Origin: Chara braunii
Lineage: Eukaryota > Streptophyta > Charophyceae > Charales > Characeae
Assembly: GCA_003427395.1 (NCBI GenBank)
Contig: BFEA01000114.1
Span: forward strand, 1,317,587 to 1,343,433
Reading direction: 5' to 3'
Length of the DNA: 25,847 bases
The notes below the pieces were generated by a model that ran no database searches, was not told the origin of the DNA, and was given only the letters and a program-made list of their open reading frames with translations. Within the stretch, counting starts at the first letter, position 1. Each line of letters starts with the position of its first letter. The position numbers and the translations under genes are program-made. Positions 1-7,902 of this stretch are shown in pieces.

Positions 1-82
<82 letters not shown>
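1..82. repeat. (TC)n then (TG)n microsatellite
   Basis: An uninterrupted TC dinucleotide tract fills the first 65 bases and passes directly into a TG tract of about 17 bases. The window starts inside it, so its true length is unknown. Long GA/TC tracts recur at 13346-13406 and 13552-14079, so they are a general trait of this genome. Confidence 0.97.
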
Positions 83-83
<1 letters not shown>

Positions 84-239
84 TGATGGTTGGCAACTTG
101 CAATACGAGGTTATAATTCAGAGTGAAGAAAATAATTCCTGCTTTCTGTCCCCGGGTTTATCACTGACAGTGAGTTCTTTTTGTTCTTCTTTTTCTTTTC
201 TTTTTTTTCTTGTGGTGATATGCGTCCGGATCTTGTCAG

Positions 240-380
240 ATTCTTGCCGACGTGTCATTGTGGAGGATTGCCACATCAGCACCGGCGACGATGCCATCAG
301 CATTAAGAGTGGATGGGATCAATACGGAATACGTTTCGGGATGCCCTCGGAGAAAATCAAGATCAGATCCCTCACCGTAG
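240..380 (+). CDS. Internal exon of a glycoside hydrolase family 28 (polygalacturonase-like) gene
   Basis: GH28 enzymes hydrolyse alpha-1,4-galacturonosyl bonds of pectin and normally act in the cell wall. The frame starting inside codon 240-241 reads a motif very typical of plant GH28 proteins: D-S-C, then V-E-D-C, then S-T-G-D-D-A-I-S-I-K-S-G-W-D-Q-Y-G and F-G-M-P-S, ending I-R-S-L-T-V. The two Asp of G-D-D are catalytic residues in the family. A pyrimidine-rich tract ending in CAG (about 190-239) precedes it and a GTAAGC donor follows at 381, so I read it as a 141-bp exon with both introns in phase 1. The His-containing (GHG/GSEMSGG-type) region expected in the next exon was not found downstream; repeats follow instead. 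The exon itself has no stop. It may belong to a live gene with a repeat-filled intron, or be an orphan fragment. Confidence 0.82.
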   Translation: MLADVSLWRIATSAPATMPSALRVDGINTEYVSGCPRRKSRSDPSP

Positions 381-426
381 GTAAGCGAACAGAAAGATGT
401 ATGCTGTGCGATGGTTCATCGTGGCT

Positions 427-506
427 ATGTCCTAAGGGACTGACGCGGCGGGATCCCGTCATGTCCTAAGGGACTGACGCGGCGGGCTACCGTCATGTCC
501 GAAGGG
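427..506. repeat. 34-bp tandem repeat, about 2.3 copies
   Basis: Units start at 427, 461 and 495, each opening with ATGTCC(T/G)AAGGG. The first two match almost throughout; the third is partial and diverged. It lies just after the GH28 splice donor, so within the presumed intron. No coding role is seen. Confidence 0.85.
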
Positions 507-525
507 CTTTCGGGAAAGGGAAAGT

Positions 526-543
526 GGATTGCTTCGGCAATCC
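526..543. other. Perfect hairpin with UUCG tetraloop
   Basis: GGATTGC, TTCG and GCAATCC form a 7-bp perfect stem closed by the very stable C(UUCG)G loop. A palindrome around GGACGCGTCC follows immediately at about 549-558. It could be a stable RNA hairpin in the presumed intron; no function can be assigned. Confidence 0.6.
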
Positions 544-632
544 CGGTGGGACGCGTCCACGATCCTGTTCGTTTCTTTCTTTCTTTCTTTTTTCATTTCA
601 CGCTGTTGCTCTGCATATGTTTTTGTTTTGCG

Positions 633-1154
633 GAAATTTGCCTGGCGCCCCTGTAATTTCCATTATTTTGAGTGGTGTCCCTCCGACGGCCCACTTACCC
701 TGTTGTGCCCTTGGGGCCTCTGAACTTTCATGCATGTGCCTGTCAGCAAGGGGCGCAACTTTCCACGGTGCCCTTACTGGAAGGGCCCGATATGCCCTCA
801 TGAGCGGAATACATGTTTCCATCATGCTCTGGCGCCAGGAATCCGGATTTAAAGCACCTTGTTTCTGTAGAGAGAGAGAATGAAGTGGCTGCCATGCGCC
901 TAGGCATAGAGGTGCGCTGAAAACATGCACCCTATGGGGAGGGGCATATGGTACTCAGCAGCTATCCAGTAGGGGCATACTGCAAATTTGGAACGGGTAC
1001 TGGTAGGGGCATAACAAAAATATTTCAGGCCCAGCCGATGTGGGGGTTTTATGGGAAATTTGAATCGTGGTCAGAGGGGCACGACAAGGTAAGTGGGCCA
1101 TTGGAGGGGCGCGACACAAAATAATGGAAAATACAGGGGCCCCAGACAAATTTT
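633..1154. mobile_element. Foldback (MITE-like) element with ~90-bp terminal inverted repeats
   Basis: The left end (about 633-722) and the reverse complement of the right end (about 1154-1067) align over roughly 90 bp with scattered mismatches. Shared blocks include CCCCTGTA, TTTCCATTATTTTG, GGCCCACTTACC and the GTGCCC/GGCCTCTGA region. The interior carries many more copies of GGGGCA/TGCCCC on both strands, as in elements with subterminal repeats. No transposase frame is present, so it would be a non-autonomous DNA element or a foldback repeat. No target-site duplication is clear, so the exact ends are uncertain by several bases. Confidence 0.6.
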
Positions 1155-1251
1155 GCCTTTTTTTTTCTCCTTGCTAATTATTAGTATTATTATTTTAATT
1201 TTTTATTTTCAACTCTTCTCTCGTTTTCTCTTCTTCCCTTTTTTTCAGAAG

Positions 1252-1316
1252 GGAGACGGCCTTGAGATATCATCATTGAGCTGACCGGTCCCAGGCAATT
1301 CCGATATATTTGGTCT
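1252..1316 (+). repeat. tRNA-like SINE head fragment (copy 1)
   Basis: The stretch GACGGCCTTGAGATATCATC, followed by a GACCGG..CCCAGGCAATTCC part, closely resembles 12474-12535. Both have an A-box-like CTTGAG core and, about 35 bases later, a B-box-like ATTC core, the layout of a tRNA-derived RNA polymerase III promoter. Similarity of two separate copies supports a dispersed family. The boxes deviate from consensus, so promoter function is doubtful. Confidence 0.4.
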
Positions 1317-1318
1317 TA

Positions 1319-1356
1319 CCCATCATCTACCATCCATCATCTACCATCCATCATCT
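1319..1356. repeat. 14-bp minisatellite (CATCATCTACCATC)n
   Basis: Nearly three perfect units of a 14-bp CATCATCTACCATC repeat lie directly against the left edge of the large inverted repeat at 1357. Confidence 0.85.
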
Positions 1357-2572
1357 GGGGCGAGGTCCCATTAGCAGTCGGATAGGAGTGTAGCGGATCC
1401 AGTGTGACACTGAGTGGCAGAGGGCTGACAGGTTCATTACGAATTTCAGGGCTGAGAAAACGGGAGAAATGCAAAAAAAAAAAAGAAACAGAGACCTCTC
1501 ACCGGAAATCACGGCAGAGTGCTTCCCAGCCATCAGATCACAAATGATCTGATGGTGGTGGTTGCAACAACAGTGAACAAAGTAACCGCCACATTTTCTA
1601 GAATCAACTCTACTTCTGTCAGCAGTGATCCTGACACCCTCCATATACTCCTTGATTGAAGGAGGGCTCCACCCAATGAGATAATTGCACAACAGCAAGC
1701 AAAATAATGAAAACCTTCTATCCAGTGGGCCTATGGCCGACCCCACCCTCTTTTGGGGCTGGTGGGGTCGGCCACACCCCCAACGGATTGAAAAGATTGA
1801 AAAGATTCTGGCGGGAAGCTTTCTTTGCATGGGCATGCCAGTGTTAAGGAGAGGAGGAGGGGAACGAAGATCTCCTTACTTTTTCGGGTAATACATGTAA
1901 AATACTGACCGTGGGATCACGAGTACTGCACGGCAGGATCTGGGTCACTCAACTGCCCCACAAACCCACTAGCAACGGGATAGGATAGAAACGAGTTTGT
2001 GGGGCAGTTGAGTGACCCAGATCCTGCCGTGCGGTACTCGTGATCCCACGGTCAGTATTTTACATGTACTACTTTCTTTGTTCCCCTCCTCCTCTCCTTA
2101 ACACTGGGCATGCCCGTGCAAAGAAAGCTTCCCGCCAGAATCTTTTCAATCAGTTGGGGGTGTGGCCAACCCCAAAGGAGGGTGGGGTCGGCCTTAGGCC
2201 CTCTGGATAGAAGATTTTCAGTATTTTACTTGCTGTTGTGCAATTATCTCATTGGGTGGAGCCCTCCTTCAATCACGGAGTATATGGAGGGTGTCAGGAT
2301 CAGTGCTGACAAAAGTCAAGTTTATTCCAGAAAATGTGGCGGTTACTTTGTTCACTGTTGTTGCAACCACCACCATCAGATCATTTGTGATCTGATGGCT
2401 GGGAAGCACTCTGCCGTGATTTCNGGTGGGAGGTCTCTGTTTCTTTTTTTTTTTTTGCCTTTCTCCTGTTTTCTCAGCCCAGACATTCGTAATGAACCTG
2501 TCACCCCGCTGCCACTGAGTGTCACACTGGATCGGCCACACTCTTGTCCAACTGCTAATGGGACCTCGCCCC
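1357..2572. repeat. Large near-palindrome: two inverted ~600-bp repeat copies
   Basis: Bases 1357-1965 and 1995-2572 are reverse complements of each other, by eye well over 90% identical, separated by about 29 bp. The innermost 75 bp differ at one base. Each arm also carries a smaller perfect 10-bp stem with a 4-base loop (1531-1554 and 2374-2397), an A/T run of about 12, and small indels relative to the other arm (for example a 9-base TTGAAAAGA-type difference near 1790). Open frames of 161 and 172 codons occur in mirrored positions but only because the arms share sequence; they show no known domain. It may be a foldback transposon or two repeats inserted tail to tail. The N at 2424 falls in the right arm. 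Confidence 0.85.
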
Positions 2573-2573
2573 T

Positions 2574-2632
2574 GGATTGGAACTGGGGCCTTTATTTCAA
2601 CAGCTCATGGGTGTACCCACTGAGCTAGGCTC
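2574..2632 (-). repeat. tRNA-like SINE head on the minus strand
   Basis: Read on the minus strand, bases 2627-2616 give TAGCTCAGTGGG, a perfect polymerase III A box, and 2584-2574 give AGTTCCAATCC, close to the B-box consensus GGTTCGANTCC. The spacing of some 31 bases suits a tRNA gene or tRNA-derived SINE. A clean cloverleaf with anticodon is not obvious, so I prefer a SINE head. It runs straight into the right arm of the palindrome, which may therefore be the SINE body. The left arm has no matching head. Confidence 0.6.
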
Positions 2633-2773
2633 TTGGGTCCCCTTGCTAATCAATCTTCTCTGTATCGTAACTATCGTTCCAATTTTAACAGATGTCCCGA
2701 AAGAGGACCTATACATATGTCTTCGTATATGTTGTGAACATCTTCAACTGACTGATGATTTGCACAGCCAGCT

Positions 2774-2827
2774 ACAATTAGCTCAGTGTGAAAAAAAAAA
2801 AAAAAAAAAAACAATTAGCTCAGTGCG
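2774..2827. mobile_element. Poly-A-only insertion flanked by a 17-bp direct duplication
   Basis: Twenty A residues (2791-2810) sit exactly between ACAATTAGCTCAGTGTG (2774-2790) and ACAATTAGCTCAGTGCG (2811-2827), which differ at one base. A poly-A tail bounded by a target-site duplication of this length is what target-primed reverse transcription leaves. Nothing but the tail was inserted, so this would be an extremely 5'-truncated retroposon. Confidence 0.7.
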
Positions 2828-3250
2828 ACTGTGTCGACTTGTTGTGTTGTCTTTGACTTTCTTTTCTTTTCTCTTTTTTTTCCTCCAAATCTTTCTCCAT
2901 CTATTAGGGCCCAGTGCTCAAGGCAATCATAAAGTGAAAATAATTCCAGATTCTCAGGCCGCAAGGTCTCCAATCCTTCTCTGTGAGGTGGAGCCCCTCC
3001 CCTGTAGCCAAAGGGCCTCTACAGGCTCAAACGTAAGGTAGTCAAGAAAATAAATGTGAAACTTCCAAATTCAACTGCAAGTGGTAAAAGTCTAAAGTAA
3101 TACCGACAGCAATATAATGCCTACGTCAATACTATTAATACAGGGAGACTATCTACCAAAAAAAAAAAAAAAAGATTAGAAAAGAGGTCACTAAAAATGA
3201 ACACTGACAAAGTACAACACAGAGAGCGTGAATGATGATCCGCTGCTGAG
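2828..3250. other. No gene seen; A-run at about 3159-3175
   Basis: This stretch contains a pyrimidine-rich segment (2855-2905), AT-rich unassigned sequence and a run of A residues just before the reverse transcriptase fragment. No frame shows a domain. Part of it could belong to the same organelle-like insertion as the maturase fragment, but nothing proves this. Confidence 0.5.
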
Positions 3251-3269
3251 TCCCCTGTGAGTTATCCCC

Positions 3270-3703
3270 ATTATGCAGATGTCTGCAAGAAAGGTCCAAA
3301 CCGGAAGTCTCCAGTGCACGTATCACTGGTATCAATAGTGACCAACGAGGGGCGGCGAACCCTATGGAAGACTTCATCAGATCCAATGGATCCGGGTCTC
3401 AAAAGACTCTTCTATGTAAGATATGCTGATGATTTTTTTATTATCATAACAGCAGGATCCAGAGCAGATGCTGTTGAGATCAAAAGGTTGGTGACTCAAT
3501 TCTTATCTGAAGAGCTTAAACTGGAGCTTAATCAGCAAGTGCGAAGCACAAAAAGTCATAATGGGATATCTCTCCTAAGCACCCAAATTCATGCCGTGAA
3601 ATGGAAGGCACAAAATCAAGTCTCTTGGGTTAGGCGCGAAGCGCACGGGAAAGTATACCGAAGAAGGATACACCCGAGACTCCCAATGCTTCTGAAACCA
3701 TAA
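3270..3703 (+). pseudogene. Group II intron reverse transcriptase/maturase fragment
   Basis: The frame contains S-D-P-M-D-P, then K-R-L-F-Y-V-R-Y-A-D-D-F-F-I-I-I, then a helix ending F-L-S-E-E-L-K-L-E-L-N. This is the signature of group II intron-encoded proteins around RT motif C (Y-A-D-D carries two catalytic Asp) and the next palm segment. It continues into a part resembling the start of the maturase X domain (P-R-L-P-M-L-L-K-P) and stops at 3701. Motifs A and B, normally upstream, are missing, so the protein is truncated at both ends. Such proteins are encoded in plant and algal mitochondrial and plastid introns; an A-run and transposon-like sequence around it favour a nuclear insertion of organellar DNA. 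A decayed nuclear maturase gene is the alternative. Confidence 0.75.
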
Positions 3704-3760
3704 CACGCCAGCTCGCAGGCTCATCGGCTTTTCGAGTCGCTGCTTTCCGAGCCACTGTTT

Positions 3761-4040
3761 CTAGTCTAGATAGACGATAGCGCGCAAGTCCTTTTGAATC
3801 CTGTTGAGCACTTGCTGTGACGAGGGCAATTCATTGGACAGCATCACTTCATTTCTCTGAGTGACATACGCCCACGGCTTCGAGAGCCTCAATACTGTGC
3901 CTAGTAAGATAGATGCAGTTGACCAAGTGCACGTTAAGATGTGCCCAAACATCCCTGGCATTTTTGCATGAAGCCCATATATGCTATGTATCACCTGCGG
4001 CCTCGGCCGTGGTGTCTATCCCGGCCGGCCGCCGAGATCT
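3761..4040 (-). pseudogene. Remnant of a LINE reverse transcriptase C-terminus (zf-RVT-like)
   Basis: On the minus strand one frame reads H-I-W-A-S-C-K-N-A-R-D-V-W-A-H-L. This matches the H-x-F/W-x-x-C-x-x-A-x-x-V-W pattern found after the RT domain of plant LINEs (zf-RVT family). The following segment is open only in another frame (3994-3761, ending L-R-A-I-V-Y-L-D), and a stop precedes the motif, so at least one frameshift and one nonsense change are present. No RT core motifs occur nearby. The call rests on a short motif and is tentative. Confidence 0.4.
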
Positions 4041-4099
4041 TGGCCGTGTTGCGGAGCGCTGCGGATCAATCAATCAATTGAAAAAAAAACATGTGCGCT

Positions 4100-4101
<2 letters not shown>

Positions 4102-4139
<38 letters not shown>

Positions 4140-4190
4140 TGTCGGGACCCTGAGACACATGCGTGCGACCCCCCCCCCCCCCCCCCCCCC
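4102..4190. repeat. (GT)n microsatellite and poly-C run
   Basis: A GT dinucleotide tract covers about 4102-4138. After about 30 bases comes a run of about 22 C residues (around 4169-4190). Homopolymers of this length are error-prone in assemblies. Confidence 0.9.
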
Positions 4191-4199
4191 ATCTATGCC

Positions 4200-5900
4200 T
4201 TGTCCGTGCGCACGTGCACGCTTGTGATGAGCCAGGATCAGCACTCCGCGGTTTCCCGTACCCCTAAGGGAAAATCCCACAAAGAGCCCCGAAGTACGGA
4301 TTCAAGATAATAAGGGAAAGCGGTGTTTCATTTTTCTTTTTCTTTTTCCTTTTTGTTTAAGGGGAGTGGGGGCGGAATAGACAATGTAATTCGGGTTTGG
4401 CGTAGCCGGTTAGCAGCCACGTGAAGAAATTCAAGAAACAGTTGGGACTTAGCGGGAGTAGGAATTTTGAATTTTTTAGAGCGCGGCGGTTTTTGAATTT
4501 TTGCGCGCCGCGTAAACCTGTTCTCCCGCTCTGCATCCCCGCGTCATCTTCCCTTTTTGCTGTGCATCTCCCTCCTACATGTCTCTTCGTCTTCCCTCCC
4601 AGCGGAGTTCGATCCCCTCCTTCTCCTTTCCCTGCAAATGATTGGCTGTCTGATTGGGATGGTCGAGGCAATATGGTGGCCGCGGAAAGCGCACCCCACT
4701 TGGACGACAACCCCAATCACGCGGAACATTCGATTCGCCTTCTTCGACCCTTCTGAAACGTCTGCCCTTCTTCTGTCCTGACCCTCTACACCCCGTGCTT
4801 GGCGCAGCCTCTCTGCCACCTTCCACGCTATAAATTCCCGCAACCCCTTCCTCTCACTCTGTTTGATCTCGGCTGCAAGGCGTCGAAAAGGCTCGACGAG
4901 CCCCGTGGTGGGCGGAGTGACGGCGGGTGGCAGAGTTAGCGGTAGACTTGGGGTAAGGGAGTCGGAGGGACTGAGCGGTGGTGGAGGATCAGACGCCAAC
5001 AGCGGCAGGGCCTGGGGGCTATGGTTGCCGGTGTTTTTTACGGATTGGGAACTGAGCCCGGAGCGGCCAGTTGAGAGACTTCTGTATTTTGAAGAAGAAG
5101 CTTTTCTCCATTGCTGCTTTGTCCCCGTGTGATGTGTGCACGACTCCAAAGGTTGGGTAATCTGTTATGCATGTGCGGTATAAAGTCTATGGACGTAGAA
5201 TGTTTCATTGAAGGCTCTATGGGTATGCGTGTGTGTGTGCGCCCCTCTGGGCCTGATGAGCGAAAGTATGGAGTGTTGATTGCTTGCACGAGGGCATGAA
5301 TGCACCAGTCCTCCCCGTCCCCCTTTCTTTTTGATTAATTGCGCTAGTGCGTGTGGTGCGCGTCAACCTCCTTTCACCGTCTCTCTATATTCCCAATGGG
5401 TGCCCGACACCGCGTTGAGGTTGATGATACGGTGAAGAGACGGAGAAAGAAAGCTGGTCGCGACCTTCTTCTGCAGCATCCGTTGATCTTTGCATGGAGT
5501 CAGGTTTCGTCCCGACGAACAGACGCGAGGGCCGCGGCCCGAGCTCGGGCCTTGTCTTAGAGCGCCGCAGCACGCTTCTGCCCTTCCCGATCGCAGATGA
5601 CGATGGCATATACTGTGATGCGGACGTGTCGAGCTTGCTGCAGCGCACAAAGTCAATCCAGCTTTATAACCCGACCCAGGCGTGCCACATAGGCGGGAGT
5701 GGGTTTGTGCTGATTGACAGATTTGCTTCCCCGCCTTTAATTTTGCCGTACACAGACCTCACGGTGTTGCCCTGGTCCGCCGTGCATGCCACCTGGCGAG
5801 CGCGGTTTAATTATCACTAGTGTCGCCAGGGAGAGTCATGCTCGTGGCGACGGTTAGTCTTGGGGTATGAAGGGGCAACTCGATTCCCAGAACTCTCCTG
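4200..5900. other. GC-richer stretch without an assignable gene; possible promoter at 4630-4870
   Basis: Several overlapping frames exist on both strands, up to 201 codons (5149-4544 minus), but they are low in complexity, rich in Pro, Ser and Arg, and show no recognised domain. Around 4639-4720 there are three CCAAT-type motifs (ATTGG twice, CCAAT once) and a TATAAAT at 4829-4835 on the plus strand, a spacing seen in plant promoters. A frame at 5494-5817 downstream is open for 108 codons but unrecognised. I cannot show that any transcript exists. Confidence 0.25.
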
Positions 5901-5918
5901 CAATGCGGGCGCGCTCCC

Positions 5919-5956
5919 CGCCTATTTCCGCCGCCTATTTCCGCCGCCTATTTCCG
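5919..5956. repeat. 13-bp minisatellite (CGCCTATTTCCGC)n
   Basis: Three tandem units starting at 5919, 5932 and 5945, identical except at the end of the last. Confidence 0.9.
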
Positions 5957-6369
5957 AACCTAGGTCCCATCGACCTGCCCAACCCCGGGTGAGCTCGTGT
6001 TGCGCCGTCCGCACGGACTCGACGAGTCAGATAACGAAGCCTAAACCGGTCTCTGGGGTCCCCGCCCCCAAGGGTTGCACGAACCACGCACCTCAGGGAA
6101 CAAAGCTCCCTTCCCCTATCGTTTTGTTTTATTCCCTTTCCTGTGGGGTGAACGGCGGTCGGGCCATAGGACGCCGCCGTTCACCCAACGACAGCTCAAG
6201 CCCCATCCTGGGCACCTCGGCCTGAAGCAGGAGTCCCCCATTTCGATCGGGTGGCTCCATCCCCATGGCAAAAAATCCTTGGCCACGCCCCTAACTACTC
6301 TGATCGGCGCCCGAAGTACGAAACGTTGCGCGGGGCGTGAGGTTGCGCATCACACGCTGGGCCGTCGGC

Positions 6370-6680
6370 GCGAGCGACACATCTGCTAGAAGATAACGCA
6401 TGTGTCCTAAGATGAGCTCTGCGAGAACAAAAATCTCACGTAGAGCACAAGGACAAAAACTCATTTGGCTTCGATTTCCATTAGGAATACAAACTGTGAG
6501 AGTGTGGCCTATCTATCCTTTAGTGTTTCAACACTTGAAGCTAGAGGTGTCAAAAAAAAAAAAAAAAAAAGTTACCACAGGGATAACTTGCTTACAGTCG
6601 TCAAGCTTTCCTAACGACGGTGATGTGCGATCCTTCGACAACAACTCTTCCTATTACTGCGCTGGAGTATTCGTGTTTTT
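6370..6680 (+). rRNA. Diverged fragment of eukaryotic large-subunit (25S/28S) rRNA
   Basis: Highly conserved LSU anchors occur in the right order and spacing: GATAACGCA..TGTCCTAAG (6392-6410), GAGAACAAAAATCTC (6423-6437), AATACAAAC and GTGGCCTATC (6486-6513), ATCCTTTAG, GAAGCTAGAGGTGTC (6537-6551), GTTACCACAGGGATAACT (6571-6588), CAAGC, GATCCTTCGA (6629-6638) and CTCTTCCTAT (6646-6655). This is the domain V part near the peptidyl transferase centre. Between anchors the sequence differs strongly from ordinary plant 25S, yet helices are kept (for example ACACAT/ATGTGT, ATGAG/CTCAT, AGTGT-TTCA-ACACT). A run of 19 A (6552-6570) replaces the short A-rich link before GTTACC. Flanks on both sides are not recognisable rRNA, so it is a fragment, surely not a working gene here. 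Confidence 0.8.
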
Positions 6681-6689
6681 GCCCATCGT

Positions 6690-7900
6690 CAATATTGATT
6701 AACGATCTCTATCATCGCAGCGTCACTACCACAATCGGCCATTATCATCATCACAGTCTGTCAGCATTCTTCTGACACGCGTGCTTCGATCAAGGAGATT
6801 CGTCTTCCCTTCGGGAATCTTGTAATTGTCCTCATGCTTGTGTGTCGTCATCATCATTGAAGAGTGAAATCATCAGGCGTCGGATATCATCATCATCATG
6901 GATCTTCATCATTAGTGCGCGCGATTGATCTGGCGACCTCGTCATTCCACCAGGTGAACGATCAAGAAGACCCTTTAGGGGTTGATCGAAGACCTTCCTC
7001 GATTAGGAGGAAGGACCTTGATTGCTCTCGGTCGACCGGGAGCGCGGTATCTTCGATCTCTTCCCCCTTTACTAATCCTCTTCCTTCATCTCGTCGATCT
7101 TTCTCAAAGATCTTATCTTTTTCTTCTTCTTCTATCTCCCCTCCATCTCTCCTTTCTGCCTCTACCATCCCACCTAATTGGTCACATCATCTAAAATTCC
7201 TAACGCGCGTGACAACATGTTGATAAATTTTCTTAATTCATCTAAATAATTTTAAAATTTCTCATAATTTATCTTATTTGGCTATTATTAATTCCTTATG
7301 TCATTTCATCGTAAACTCTTAATTCAAGAATTAACTTTCTAATTGTTTTTCAAATTGCCTTTGAATTTTCTTTAAGTCTGGAAATTTCAAGGAATTTTTC
7401 ATTTTCTTTCAAAATTTCCTTTTGAACTCGTCTCTATTTCTTATCTCATCTCCCCCAACTTTCGAAAATTTTTACGCATAGTTTTGAACTTCGTTGAATT
7501 TTGCTTTGATTCCTTCTAAATTATGAATTTACGTCCAAATAATTTTGGAATTTTACTGACTTCCCGAATTTCTTTTGTATGCTTTACTCTATATTTCGCC
7601 TCCTCTTCTGAAAATTTCATCTCTTCTTGCCGAAATCGGAAAGTTTACTCTCTCCTTCCATCCGACTTAAAAAAAAATTGATTTACTTTCGAAATTTCGT
7701 TAGACTTCATTTCTACCCGCCTTCGTCCCTTAGTCCACCCTGGCTTCTCGTGACAACCCATAACGCGCACTCCAAAATCGCGCTTGAGACTCCCCGACGC
7801 CAACCAACTCCTTCGTTTTTACGCGCCAATCGCGACCACTGACTGTCCCTCTCGTCACAATTCCCCCTTTACATCATCTTCATTTTCTTCATCTTTTGAT
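6690..7900. other. No gene seen; AT-rich region with GAATTTT/AAATTTC motifs
   Basis: The first part has CATCAT-rich sequence and a frame (6864-7220) of biased composition without a domain. From about 7230 to 7600 the DNA is AT-rich with repeated AATTT/AAATTT elements. It precedes the Gag remnant and might be the LTR or leader of that element, but I found no matching second copy. Confidence 0.4.
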
Positions 7901-7902
7901 CC

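Noticed and set aside
1351-2628. Matching 161- and 172-codon frames in the two arms of the palindrome
   Set aside because: Their likeness follows from the DNA identity of the arms; one runs through a homopolymer, indels lie between copies and no domain is visible.
2574-2632. Functional tRNA gene on the minus strand
   Set aside because: A and B boxes are present, but I could not form a convincing acceptor and anticodon stem, and it continues into a dispersed repeat.
4544-5149. 201-codon minus-strand frame as a protein gene
   Set aside because: Low-complexity Pro/Ser/Arg composition, no domain, and it overlaps CCAAT/TATA-like sequence; overlapping frames of similar quality exist on the other strand.
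5255-5275. CTGATGAGCGAAA as a hammerhead core
   Set aside because: The two core halves are nearly adjacent, leaving no room for stem II.
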